Of a DNA stretch of 64,000 bases, positions 34,962 through 43,761 are shown in pieces. The stretch is from the NCBI RefSeq assembly GCF_009496535.1, contig NZ_WIDL01000002.1, positions 204,866 through 268,865 of the forward strand. The letters run 5' to 3'. The position numbers and the translations under genes were made by a program. The DNA comes from Stenotrophomonas sp. MYb238 (GTDB lineage Bacteria > Pseudomonadota > Gammaproteobacteria > Xanthomonadales > Xanthomonadaceae). How positions within the stretch are numbered: position 1 is the first letter of the stretch; the number at the start of each line of letters is the position of its first letter. A model generated the notes under the pieces. It was not told the DNA's origin. It worked only from the letters and a program-made list of their open reading frames with translations, and made no database searches.

Positions 34962-35906
34962 ATGTCACATGACCTGCTCAACCGCATCGACCAGCGCACC
35001 CGGCTGGCCGGCCACAACCGACTGGCCCTGCTGCTGTTCCGCCTTGGCGGCCGTCAGCTTTTTGGCGTCAACGTGTTCAAGGTCCAGGAAGTGCTGCGGC
35101 GCCCGCCGCTGTTCCTGGTCCCGGGCCTGCCGGTGCAGTTCTCCGGCGTGGCCGACGTGCGCGGCCGTTCGGTGCCGGTGCTGGACCTGGGCCTGGCGAT
35201 CGGCCATCCGGAGCGCGAACCCGATGCGGATACCTCGCCGGGCTACCTGGTGGTCACCGAGTTCAACCGCTCGGTGCAGGGCTTCCTGGTCAGCGGCGTG
35301 GAACGCATCGTCAACATCGCGGTGGAAGACATCCAGCCGCCGCCGGAACTCGGCGCCGAGTCCAGCTACCTCACCGCGGTCACCCGTTTCCAGGGCGAAC
35401 TGATCCAGGTCATCGACGTGGAGAGCGTGCTGGCCGACATCGCCCAGGTGAGCAAGGAAGCCGTGCTGGACCCGTCGATGGCGCTGCCCTCCGACGCGCC
35501 GCCGATGCAGGTGCTGGTGGTGGACGACTCGCGCGTGGCCCGCCAGCAGATCCGCAGCGTGCTGGACCAGCTGGGCGTCACCGCGACCCTGCTGTCGGAC
35601 GGCAAGCAGGCGCTGGACCACCTGCTGCAGATCCATGCCGCCGGCGAGAACCCGGCCGAACGCTATGCCATGGTCATCTCCGACATCGAGATGCCGGCCA
35701 TGGACGGCTATACCCTGACGACGGAAATCCGCCGTCACCCCGGCCTGGCCGGGCTGTACGTGCTGCTGCACACCTCCCTGTCCGGCGTCTTCAACAACGC
35801 CATGGTCGAACGCGTCGGCGCCAACGCCTTCGTGGCCAAGTACAGCCCGCACGAACTGGCCGACTTCGTGCTGCACCGCCTGCGCCAGGTGGCCGAGGCG
35901 GCCTGA
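34962..35906 (+). CDS. cheV: Chemotaxis protein CheV (CheW-receiver fusion)
   Basis: A 314-residue coupling protein. Residues 1-170 are a CheW domain (LLLFRLGGRQLFGVNVFKVQEVL, PGLPVQFSGVADVRGRSVPVLDL) that links receptors to CheA. Residues 180-310 are a receiver with phosphorylation site D241 in ISDIEMP. It lies between flgA and the flgB operon, as in many gamma-proteobacteria. Confidence 0.94.
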   Translation: MSHDLLNRIDQRTRLAGHNRLALLLFRLGGRQLFGVNVFKVQEVLRRPPLFLVPGLPVQFSGVADVRGRSVPVLDLGLAIGHPEREPDADTSPGYLVVTEFNRSVQGFLVSGVERIVNIAVEDIQPPPELGAESSYLTAVTRFQGELIQVIDVESVLADIAQVSKEAVLDPSMALPSDAPPMQVLVVDDSRVARQQIRSVLDQLGVTATLLSDGKQALDHLLQIHAAGENPAERYAMVISDIEMPAMDGYTLTTEIRRHPGLAGLYVLLHTSLSGVFNNAMVERVGANAFVAKYSPHELADFVLHRLRQVAEAA

Positions 35907-36064
35907 GCCACCGGTGCGGGGCTGCGCTCCGCACCGCCTGACTGGCCCCGCACGCGCGGACCGGCCTGACTCCTGCGGGTGACGGACTCGTCCATCTCAG
36001 CGTCGATGAGATAACCCGGGCCACTACGCCGTTCCTGGCCCCTTCCCGCTGACTCCTGCCGTTC

Positions 36065-36080
36065 TGGCACACCGCTTGCA
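36065..36080 (+). promoter_or_regulatory. Sigma-54 promoter of the flgB operon
   Basis: TGGCAC (36065-36070), five bases, TTGCA (36076-36080): exact -24/-12 consensus, about 35 bases before flgB. RpoN2 with FleQ, both encoded in this window, are the expected users. Confidence 0.85.
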
Positions 36081-36114
36081 GCTTCCCGGGCATCGTTCCC
36101 CCGGGAGGCGCGCC

Positions 36115-36513
36115 ATGCCCAACCTCATCTCCAACTATCTGGGCGTCCATGCCCAGGCCATGCCGTTGCGCGAGCAGCGCATGAAGCTGATCGCCGGCAA
36201 CCTGGCCAACGCCGACACGCCCGGCTACAAGGCCCGCGACCTGGACTTCGATGCGGCCCTGCGCAACGCCCAGGGACTGGACGGCAACGGCCTGCTGGCG
36301 ACCACCGCCGAGCAGCACTACCCGGTCGGCGGCGATGGCCTCAATCCGTTCCAGGTGCTGCGCCCGGGCGTGCAGCCCAGCCTCGACGGCAACACCGTCG
36401 ACCCGGATGCCGAACGCGCCGCCTACGGCCGCGCCGCGCTGGAATACCGCGCCTCGCTGAGCTTCGTCGAGTCCAAGGTGCGCAGCCTGCTGACCGCGAT
36501 CACCGGCCAGTAA
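36115..36513 (+). CDS. flgB: Flagellar proximal rod protein FlgB
   Basis: A 132-residue rod subunit with the Flg_bb_rod motif (QRMKLIAGNLANADTPGYKARDLDF). GGGAGG lies ten bases upstream of the ATG. First gene of flgBCDE. Confidence 0.95.
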   Translation: MPNLISNYLGVHAQAMPLREQRMKLIAGNLANADTPGYKARDLDFDAALRNAQGLDGNGLLATTAEQHYPVGGDGLNPFQVLRPGVQPSLDGNTVDPDAERAAYGRAALEYRASLSFVESKVRSLLTAITGQ

Positions 36514-36535
36514 GCCGGCCGCCACGGAGAACACC

Positions 36536-36943
36536 ATGAGCAACCTGCCCATCTTCGACATCGCCGGCTCGGCACTGCAGGCGCAGTCGGTGCGCATGAG
36601 CACCATCGCCTCCAACCTGTCCAACGCCGACACCGTGGCAGGTTCGGCCGAGGCGGCCTACAAGCCGCTGGAGCCGATCTTCCAGGCGGTCACCAGCCGC
36701 GAGGACCCGCGCCTGACCCGCGTGGAGGTCAAGCAAGTCACCCAGAGCGAGGCGCCGCCGCTCAAGCGCTACGAGCCCAACCATCCGCTGGCCGACGGCG
36801 ATGGCTACATCTACTCGCCGGACATCGATCCCGTCGCGCAGATGGTCAACCTCATTTCCACCTCGCGCAATTACCAGGCCGGCGTGGAAATGCTCAACAC
36901 CGCCAAGGAACTGACCCTGGCCACCCTGACCATGGGCCGCTGA
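36536..36943 (+). CDS. flgC: Flagellar proximal rod protein FlgC
   Basis: A 135-residue rod subunit: MSTIASNLSNADTVAG near the start, and the C-terminal helix MVNLISTSRNYQAGVEMLNTAKEL that packs in the rod. It lies 22 bases after flgB. Confidence 0.96.
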   Translation: MSNLPIFDIAGSALQAQSVRMSTIASNLSNADTVAGSAEAAYKPLEPIFQAVTSREDPRLTRVEVKQVTQSEAPPLKRYEPNHPLADGDGYIYSPDIDPVAQMVNLISTSRNYQAGVEMLNTAKELTLATLTMGR

Positions 36944-36969
36944 GCCGGCCGCCACGGAACCGCACTGTC

Positions 36970-37644
36970 ATGAGCAGCATCAACACCAATAGCGACCTGT
37001 TCGGCGCGCTCGGGCTCAACGCCCCGGCCACGCAGAACACCAAGAAGAAGGACGCGCTGGACCAGGCCGATTTCCTGCGCCTGATGACCACCCAGCTGCA
37101 GCACCAGGACCCGCTCAAGCCGATGGACAACAGCCAGATGGTCGCGCAGATGGCGCAGCTGTCCACGGTGCAGGGCATCACCGACCTGAACAAGACCGTC
37201 AGCGGTTTCCAGGAATCGATGGCCGGCGACCAGATCCTGCGCGGCGCGGCCATGGTCGGCCACGACGTGCTGGTGCCGTCGACCAAGTTCCTGCTCGGCG
37301 AGGAGGGCGACACCGGCGGCACGCTGGCCGCGCCCGGCGCCGGCACCATCACCGTGGACGTCACCGATGCCAACGGCAACAAGGTCACCCAGCTGAGCGT
37401 CCCGGCCGAGGCGGCCGGCGAAGTGCCGTTCCAGTGGGACGGCACCGACGCCAACGGCAAGCGCATGCCGGCCGGCGCCTACACGCTCGCGGCCACCTAC
37501 ACCGACGGCAGCGGCAAGCAGACCAAGCTCAGCACCTACGTGCAGGCCGAAGTGGAGAGCGTGACCGTGGGTGCGGACGGGCTCTACCTGAATCTCAAGG
37601 GGCTGGGCGCGGCCCCGCTCGACTACGTGCTCCGCGTCAGCTGA
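36970..37644 (+). CDS. flgD: Flagellar hook-capping protein FlgD
   Basis: A 224-residue scaffold that caps the growing hook and leaves later. The N-terminal DQADFLRLMTTQLQHQDPLKPMDN and the FLG/TUDOR-type core (VPFQWDGTDANGKRMPAGAYTL) are typical. 26 bases after flgC. Confidence 0.95.
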   Translation: MSSINTNSDLFGALGLNAPATQNTKKKDALDQADFLRLMTTQLQHQDPLKPMDNSQMVAQMAQLSTVQGITDLNKTVSGFQESMAGDQILRGAAMVGHDVLVPSTKFLLGEEGDTGGTLAAPGAGTITVDVTDANGNKVTQLSVPAEAAGEVPFQWDGTDANGKRMPAGAYTLAATYTDGSGKQTKLSTYVQAEVESVTVGADGLYLNLKGLGAAPLDYVLRVS

Positions 37645-37681
37645 GCCCCACACCTTCCACGGATTCCCCAGGAGTTTCGCC

Positions 37682-38959
37682 ATGGGCTTCAATACTTCCC
37701 TGTCCGGCATCAGCGCCGCCAACGCGGACCTGAACGTCACCGCCAACAACATCGCCAACGTCAACACCGTCGGCTTCAAGGAATCGCGCGCCGAGTTCGC
37801 CAACGTGCTCAACGCCACCGGCTACGGCCTGCTCGGCAACGCGATCGGCTCGGGCGCGCGCCTGACCAACGTCGCCCAGCAGTTCTCGCAGGGCAACATC
37901 GACCAGACCGGCCGCAGCCTGGACCTGGCCATCGAGGGCGAAGGCTTCTTCACCCTGAACATGAACGGCAGCCGCGTCTACTCGCGCGCCGGCAATTTCC
38001 AGGCCGACAAGAACGGCTACGTCATCAACCCGCAGGGCGCGCGCCTGCAGGTGTACGCGCCCAGCGCCGACGGCACCCGCTTCGACGGCGGCCTGAGCGA
38101 CCTGCGCCTGCTCAGCAGCGACAGCCCGCCGCGCCCGACCAGCCAGGTCGAACTCTCCTTCACCCTGCCGGCCAACGCCGAGGCGCCGACGATCACGCCC
38201 TTCGATCCGGCCAGCAGCAACAGCTACAACTTCTCCAGCGGCGGCATCACCGTGTTCGATTCGCTGGGCGTCAGCCACGTGCAGACCTCGTATTTCGTCA
38301 AGACCGCCAATCCCAACGAATGGCAGGTCTTCAACTTCGTCGACGGCGTGCCGGTCAACACCGGCAGCGTGCCCGGCGACCCGACCGCCACGCCGCCGGT
38401 CCCGGCGGTCATCGGCACCCCGACCACGCTGCAGTTCTCCGACAGCGGCGCCCTGACCGCGCCCGCCAGCGGCCGCATCGACCTGGGCACCTTCACCCCG
38501 ACCACCGGCGCCGGCCAGTTGGTGATGAACCTGGACATCTCCGGTTCCACCCAGTACGGCGAGAAGTTCAACCAGTACAACACCGGGCAGGACGGCTACG
38601 CCTCGGGCAAGCTCAACGAGCTCAACATCTCCGAGCAGGGCGTGGTCTACGCGCGTTATTCCAACGGCGTGGACGTGGCGCTGGGCCAGGTGGCGCTGAC
38701 CAACTTCAACAACCCGCAGGGCCTGCTGAGCCAGGGCAACAACCTGTGGACCGAGACCTACGCCTCCGGCACGCCGCGCATCGGCGCGCCGGGCAGCTCG
38801 GACCTGGGCCAGATCCAGGCCGGCTCGCTGGAAGCCTCCACGGTCGACCTGACCCAGCAGCTGGTCAACATGATCACCGCGCAGCGCAACTTCCAGGCCA
38901 ACGCGCAGATGCTCTCGACCCAGGACCAGATCACCCAGACGGTGATCAACATCCGTTAA
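37682..38959 (+). CDS. flgE: Flagellar hook protein FlgE
   Basis: A 425-residue hook subunit. N-terminal GFNTSLSGISAANADLNVTANNIANVNTVGFK and C-terminal GSLEASTVDLTQQLVNMITAQRNFQANAQML form the D0 coiled coil; the middle D1/D2 region is variable. A ribosome site (CAGGAG) lies six bases upstream. It is followed by a repeat element rather than directly by flgF. Confidence 0.97.
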   Translation: MGFNTSLSGISAANADLNVTANNIANVNTVGFKESRAEFANVLNATGYGLLGNAIGSGARLTNVAQQFSQGNIDQTGRSLDLAIEGEGFFTLNMNGSRVYSRAGNFQADKNGYVINPQGARLQVYAPSADGTRFDGGLSDLRLLSSDSPPRPTSQVELSFTLPANAEAPTITPFDPASSNSYNFSSGGITVFDSLGVSHVQTSYFVKTANPNEWQVFNFVDGVPVNTGSVPGDPTATPPVPAVIGTPTTLQFSDSGALTAPASGRIDLGTFTPTTGAGQLVMNLDISGSTQYGEKFNQYNTGQDGYASGKLNELNISEQGVVYARYSNGVDVALGQVALTNFNNPQGLLSQGNNLWTETYASGTPRIGAPGSSDLGQIQAGSLEASTVDLTQQLVNMITAQRNFQANAQMLSTQDQITQTVINIR

Positions 38960-38963
38960 GGCC

Positions 38964-39094
38964 GGGAACGGGGAAGCGGGAACGGGGAATGACACGGTGC
39001 GGAGGCTTTCCGCCCTGCCCCGCTCCCGCTTCCGCTGCCTCCGCCCACGGCGCTCCGTCATTCCCCCTTCCCCGCTTCCCGGTCCCCGCTCCCC
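38964..39094. repeat. Intergenic element with purine/pyrimidine inverted arms, copy 2
   Basis: Left arm GGGAACGGGGAAGCGGGAAC (continuing to GGGGAATGACACGG, 38964-38997) is complementary in pattern to the right arm 39055-39094, which is all C/T with CATTCCCCCTTCCCCGCTTC. It ends on the base before the flgF ATG. It shares GGGAAGCGGGAA with the copy at 18603 and accounts for the only large gap inside flgB-flgF. Confidence 0.6.
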
Positions 39095-39844
39095 ATGGAC
39101 AAAGCCCTCTACGTCGCCATGACCGGCGCCCGCGCCTCGCTGCAGGCGCAGGCCACCGTGTCGCACAACCTGGCCAATGCCGACACCCCCGGTTTCAAGG
39201 AAGCGCTGGCCAATACCGAGGCCTTCCCGGTCCAGGGCCAGGGCTATGCCTCGCGCATCGACGCCCTGCACGTGGATGCCGGCTTCAACCGCCGCGTGGG
39301 CGCGCAGCAGATCACCGGCAACGCGCTGGACCTGTCGCTGCAGCCGGGCAGCTGGCTGGCGGTGCAGGCGACCGACGGCTCGGAGGCCTATACCCGCGCC
39401 GGCGGCTTGACGCTCACGCCCAACGGCCAGCTGGTCACCGCCGAGGGCAACGCCGTGCTCGACGAGAACGGCAACCCGGTGGCGGTGCCGCCGCACCAGG
39501 CCATCGAGATCGGCCACGACGGCACGCTGTCGGTCATCCCGCTGGGCGAAGGCCCGCAGACCATGGCCATGGTCGGGCGGCTGCGCGTGGTGCAGGCGCC
39601 GGACGAGCGGCTGCAGCGCGGGCTGGACGGCCTGATGCGCAACACCGACCCGCAGCAGCCCTTCGCCCAGGTCCAGGGCAAGGCGCTGGACAGCGGCGTG
39701 CTCGAGTCCAGCAACGTCGACGCCGCCGGCGCGCTGGTGCAGATGATCCAGCTGCAGCGCCAGTTCGAGATGCAGGTCAAGGTCATCAAGCACGGCGACG
39801 AGAACGCGCGCAGCGCCAACACGCTGCTGCGCCTGAACGGCTGA
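39095..39844 (+). CDS. flgF: Flagellar proximal rod protein FlgF
   Basis: A 249-residue rod protein: MDKALYVAMTGARASLQAQATVSHNLANADTPGF, the central TRAGGLTLTPNGQLVT strand, and the C-terminal SNVDAAGALVQMIQLQRQFEMQVKV. The start is fixed by family alignment, yet the 20 bases before it are pyrimidine-rich repeat with no Shine-Dalgarno sequence. Confidence 0.95.
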   Translation: MDKALYVAMTGARASLQAQATVSHNLANADTPGFKEALANTEAFPVQGQGYASRIDALHVDAGFNRRVGAQQITGNALDLSLQPGSWLAVQATDGSEAYTRAGGLTLTPNGQLVTAEGNAVLDENGNPVAVPPHQAIEIGHDGTLSVIPLGEGPQTMAMVGRLRVVQAPDERLQRGLDGLMRNTDPQQPFAQVQGKALDSGVLESSNVDAAGALVQMIQLQRQFEMQVKVIKHGDENARSANTLLRLNG

Positions 39845-39876
39845 CGCCGCCGCGCCGGCCGATTGGCGCGCGGATC

Positions 39877-39892
39877 TGGCACGCCCCATGCA
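39877..39892 (+). promoter_or_regulatory. Sigma-54 promoter candidate of flgG
   Basis: TGGCAC (39877-39882), five bases, ATGC (39888-39891); one change from TTGC in the -12 box. It lies about 53 bases before flgG in a 100-base gap after flgF. Confidence 0.6.
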
Positions 39893-39944
39893 TTACATCC
39901 TGCAAAGGCCCTGAGGGCCGGCACCAGCAGCAGAGGAACCGCTC

Positions 39945-40730
39945 ATGAATCAGGCACTGTGGGTCGCCAAGACCGGCCTGGATGCGCAGCAGACGCGCAT
40001 GTCCGTCGTCTCCAACAACCTGGCCAACACCAACACCACCGGCTTCAAGCAGGACCGCGCCAGCTTCGAGGACCTGCTGTACCAGCAGGTGCGCCAGCCC
40101 GGCGGTTCCTCCTCGGCGCAGACGCAGCTGCCGACCGGCCTGCAGCTGGGCACCGGCGTGCGCGTGGTGGCCACCTCCAAGAACTTCCAGCAGGGCGGCC
40201 AGCAGCAGACCGGCCGCGCCCTGGACGTGATGGTCAACGGCCGCGGCTTCTTCGAGGTGATGCTGCCCGACGGCAGTTCGGCCTATACCCGCGATGGCAG
40301 CTTCCAGATGAGCCCGCAGGGCGAACTGGTCACCAACAGCGGCTACCCGGTGCAGCCGGGCATCCAGATCCCGGAAGGCGCGCAGTCGCTGACCATCGGT
40401 GCGGACGGCACGGTCAGCGTGAAGATGGCCGGCGACGCCGCCTCGGTCGAGATCGGCTCGCTGACGCTGACCGACTTCATCAATCCCGCCGGCCTGCAGG
40501 CCAAGGGCGAGAACCTGTACCTGGAGACCACGGCCTCCGGCCCCGCGCAGAACGGCACCCCCGGCCTCAACGGCCTGGGCGGCATCGTGCAGGGCGCGCT
40601 GGAGGGCAGCAACGTCAACGTGGTGGAGGAGCTGGTGACGATGATCGAGACCCAGCGCGCCTACGAGATGAACGCCAAGGCCATCTCCACCACCGACTCG
40701 ATGCTCGGTTACCTGAACAGCAACGTCTGA
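39945..40730 (+). CDS. flgG: Flagellar distal rod protein FlgG
   Basis: A 261-residue distal rod subunit: [39 protein letters not shown] at the N-terminus, and [31 protein letters not shown] at the C-terminus. CAGAGGA precedes the ATG. Confidence 0.97.
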   Translation: MNQALWVAKTGLDAQQTRMSVVSNNLANTNTTGFKQDRASFEDLLYQQVRQPGGSSSAQTQLPTGLQLGTGVRVVATSKNFQQGGQQQTGRALDVMVNGRGFFEVMLPDGSSAYTRDGSFQMSPQGELVTNSGYPVQPGIQIPEGAQSLTIGADGTVSVKMAGDAASVEIGSLTLTDFINPAGLQAKGENLYLETTASGPAQNGTPGLNGLGGIVQGALEGSNVNVVEELVTMIETQRAYEMNAKAISTTDSMLGYLNSNV

Positions 40731-40753
40731 TCCTCCCGCCTCCGGAACCCGCC

Positions 40754-41446
40754 ATGGCCCGCCTGTCCAACGCCCTCCGTCTTTCCTGCGCCGCCGGCAG
40801 CCTGGTGCTGCTGGCCGGCTGCGTGGTCGCCGGCGACGTGCGCCCCTACCCGGCCATGGCGCCGGTGGTGCCGGTGGTCGCGCCCTCGGCCGAACCTACC
40901 GCCGGCGCGATCTACGCCGCCGGCCCGAGCCTGAACCTCTACGGCGACCGCCGCGCCCGCGACGTCGGCGACCTGCTGACCATCACTCTGGTCGAGAGCA
41001 CCTCGGCCACGACCAGCGCCAACACCGCCATCGGCAAGAAATCCAGCATGGAGATCGGTTCGCCGACCCTGTTCGGCGCGCCGGTGACCGTGGGCGGCAA
41101 GGACGTGCTGGCCGCCAGCGCCAGCGGCGAGCGCGATTTCAACGGCAAGGGCAGCAGCGCGCAGAGCAACCGCCTGCAGGGCAGCGTGACCGTCACCGTG
41201 GTCCAGCGCCTGCCCAACGGCAACCTGGTGGTGCAGGGCCAGAAGAACCTGCGCCTGAACCAGGGCGACGAACTGGTGCAGATCCAGGGCATCGTGCGTT
41301 CGGCCGACATCGCCACCGACAACACCATTCCCTCCAGCAAGGTCGCCGACGCGCGTATCGCCTACGGCGGCCGCGGCGCGGTGGCGCAGTCCAACGCGAT
41401 GGGCTGGCTGGGACGCTTCTTCAACTCGCGCCTGGCGCCGTTCTGA
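40754..41446 (+). CDS. flgH: Flagellar L-ring protein FlgH
   Basis: A 230-residue outer-membrane lipoprotein forming the L-ring bushing. The lipobox LLAGC lies at about residue 22, and the conserved [15 protein letters not shown] and [11 protein letters not shown] segments are present. 23 bases after flgG. Confidence 0.96.
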   Translation: MARLSNALRLSCAAGSLVLLAGCVVAGDVRPYPAMAPVVPVVAPSAEPTAGAIYAAGPSLNLYGDRRARDVGDLLTITLVESTSATTSANTAIGKKSSMEIGSPTLFGAPVTVGGKDVLAASASGERDFNGKGSSAQSNRLQGSVTVTVVQRLPNGNLVVQGQKNLRLNQGDELVQIQGIVRSADIATDNTIPSSKVADARIAYGGRGAVAQSNAMGWLGRFFNSRLAPF

Positions 41447-41448
41447 GC

Positions 41449-42570
41449 ATGGCCATGACGATTCCCGCATTCCCGCGCCACGCCGCCGTCCTGCTGCTGG
41501 CGGCCGCCTGCGCCCTGCCCGCCCACGCCGAGCGCATCAAGGACCTGGCCCAGGTCGGCGGCGTGCGCGGCAACGCGCTGGTCGGCTACGGCCTGGTGGT
41601 CGGCCTGGACGGCAGCGGCGACCGCACCAGCCAGGCGCCGTTCACCGTGCAGAGCCTGAAGAACATGCTCGGCGAGCTGGGCGTCAACGTGCCGGCGAAC
41701 GTCAACCCGCAGCTGAAGAACGTGGCGGCCGTGGCCATCCACGCCGAGCTGCCGCCGTTCGCCAAGCCCGGCCAGACCATCGACATCACCGTGTCCTCGA
41801 TCGGCAACGCGGTCTCGCTGCGCGGCGGCTCGCTGCTGATGGCGCCGCTCAAGGGCGCCGACGGGCAGGTCTACGCCATCGCCCAGGGCAACCTGGTCGT
41901 CGGCGGTTTCGGCGCGCAGGGCAAGGACGGCTCGCGCGTGTCGGTGAACGTGCCCAGCGTGGGCCGCATTCCCGGCGGCGCGACGGTCGAGCGCGCCCTG
42001 CCGGACGTGTTCGGCGCCAGCGGCGAGATCACCCTGAACCTGCACCAGAACGATTTCACCACCGTCGCGCGCATGGTCGCGGCGGTGAACAACGCCTTCG
42101 GCGAAGGCGCCGCGCGCGCGGTGGACGGCGTCACCGTGGCGGTGCAGGCGCCGACCGACCAGGGCGCGCGCATCGGCCTGCTGGCGCGCATCGAGAACAT
42201 CGAGCTCTCGCCCGGCACCGCGCCGGCGCGGGTGGTGGTCAATTCGCGCACCGGCACCGTGGTGATCGGCTCGCAGGTGCGGGTCAGCCCGGCGGCGATC
42301 GCGCACGGGTCGCTGACGGTGACCGTCAGCGAGGCCACCCAGGTCAGCCAGCCCGACGCCTTCGGCGGTGGCCAGACCGTGGTCGCGCCGCAGTCCACCA
42401 TCACCGCCAGCAACGAAGGCAGCCGCATGTTCCGCTTCGACGGCGGCACCACGCTGGACGAGATCGTGCGCGCGGTGAACGAGGTCGGCGCCGCACCCGG
42501 CGACCTGATCGCGATCCTGGAAGCCCTCAAGCAGGCCGGCGCGCTGAGCGCCGAGCTGGAGGTGATCTGA
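41449..42570 (+). CDS. flgI: Flagellar P-ring protein FlgI
   Basis: A 373-residue periplasmic ring subunit with a signal peptide ending AHA. The mature start [31 protein letters not shown] is diagnostic. It begins two bases after flgH and needs FlgA, encoded nearby, for assembly. Confidence 0.97.
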   Translation: MAMTIPAFPRHAAVLLLAAACALPAHAERIKDLAQVGGVRGNALVGYGLVVGLDGSGDRTSQAPFTVQSLKNMLGELGVNVPANVNPQLKNVAAVAIHAELPPFAKPGQTIDITVSSIGNAVSLRGGSLLMAPLKGADGQVYAIAQGNLVVGGFGAQGKDGSRVSVNVPSVGRIPGGATVERALPDVFGASGEITLNLHQNDFTTVARMVAAVNNAFGEGAARAVDGVTVAVQAPTDQGARIGLLARIENIELSPGTAPARVVVNSRTGTVVIGSQVRVSPAAIAHGSLTVTVSEATQVSQPDAFGGGQTVVAPQSTITASNEGSRMFRFDGGTTLDEIVRAVNEVGAAPGDLIAILEALKQAGALSAELEVI

Positions 42571-42571
42571 C

Positions 42572-43750
42572 ATGCGCATCGCCGCCCCATCGCTGGAGCT
42601 CAATCCGGTCGTCGCCAACGACCCGGCCAAGATCGACAAGGTCGCGCGCCAGCTCGAGGGCCAGTTCGCGCAGATGCTGATCAAGAGCATGCGCGCGGCC
42701 AGCTTCGGCGACTCGCTGTTTCCCGGCGAGAACCAGATGTTCCGCGAGATGTACGACCAGCGCATCGCCGAAGCGATGACCAAGGGCCGCGGACTGGGGC
42801 TGTCGGCGATGATCGCCCGCCAGCTGGGCGGCGGCGCGACGGACGCGCAGGCGCCGCTGGATCCCTCGCTGCGGCCGGCGGCCAAGGCCGCGCAGGCCTA
42901 CCGGCTGATGACGCCGGCCCCTGCCACCGCGCCGGCCACGACGGCGGCGATGGCGGCCGATCCGCTCGGCGCCCTGGGTGGCGCCGCCCCGGCGATGCCG
43001 GAAGAACAGATGCTGGACCTGATCGCCGGCCGCGACAGCGGCAGCCTGCACCAGGCGATCGGCGGCCGCGGCATGGCCGCGGACATCGCCCAGCCGGCCG
43101 CCGACTGGGCGATGGGCAGCGACCGCTGGAGCGGCGTCGGCCCGGCCACGCATGCCGGCGCCACCGACGTGGCCACCGCCGACGCCGCCGCCGACCAGCT
43201 CGGCAAGCACACGCCCGAAGGCTTCGTCGCCAGCATCTGGCCGCATGCCGAGAAGGCCGCGCGCGAGCTCGGCGTCAATCCGCGGGCGCTGGTCGCCCAG
43301 GCCGCGCTGGAGACCGGCTGGGGCCGCCGCCACATCCGGCGCCAGGACGGCGCCAGCAGCCACAACCTGTTCGGCATCAAGGCCACCGGCTGGAAGGGCG
43401 ACAGCGCCACCGCCGCGACCCACGAATACGTCGACGGGCAGCGCCAGAGCCAGACGGCGCGCTTCCGCGCCTACGGCTCGGCGGCCGAGAGCTTCGGCGA
43501 CTACGTGCGCATGCTCAAGAACAGCCCGCGCTACCAGGCCGCGCTCAAGGCCGGCAGCGACGTGCGCGGCTTCGCGCAGGGCCTGCAGCGCGCCGGCTAC
43601 GCCACCGATCCGGGCTACGCGGCCAAGATCGCCGCCATCGCCGCCGGCCCGACCATCGAGCGCGCCGTGGCCGCCATCGGCCAGGCCGGCGCCCGCGTCG
43701 GCCAGACGTTCGCAAACGCCACCGGCCTGACCGGCCTCACCCGTCGTTGA
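42572..43750 (+). CDS. flgJ: FlgJ rod-binding protein and peptidoglycan hydrolase
   Basis: A 392-residue bifunctional protein. Residues 15-90 are the rod-capping domain (KVARQLEGQFAQMLIKSMRAAS). After an Ala/Pro-rich linker, residues 210-370 form a glucosaminidase domain (LVAQAALETGWGRRHI, SSHNLFGIKA, FRAYGSAAESFGDYVRML) with Glu of ALETGWG as the likely catalyst. It opens the wall for the rod. One base separates it from flgI. Confidence 0.96.
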   Translation: MRIAAPSLELNPVVANDPAKIDKVARQLEGQFAQMLIKSMRAASFGDSLFPGENQMFREMYDQRIAEAMTKGRGLGLSAMIARQLGGGATDAQAPLDPSLRPAAKAAQAYRLMTPAPATAPATTAAMAADPLGALGGAAPAMPEEQMLDLIAGRDSGSLHQAIGGRGMAADIAQPAADWAMGSDRWSGVGPATHAGATDVATADAAADQLGKHTPEGFVASIWPHAEKAARELGVNPRALVAQAALETGWGRRHIRRQDGASSHNLFGIKATGWKGDSATAATHEYVDGQRQSQTARFRAYGSAAESFGDYVRMLKNSPRYQAALKAGSDVRGFAQGLQRAGYATDPGYAAKIAAIAAGPTIERAVAAIGQAGARVGQTFANATGLTGLTRR

Positions 43751-43761
43751 GATAGTTCCCG

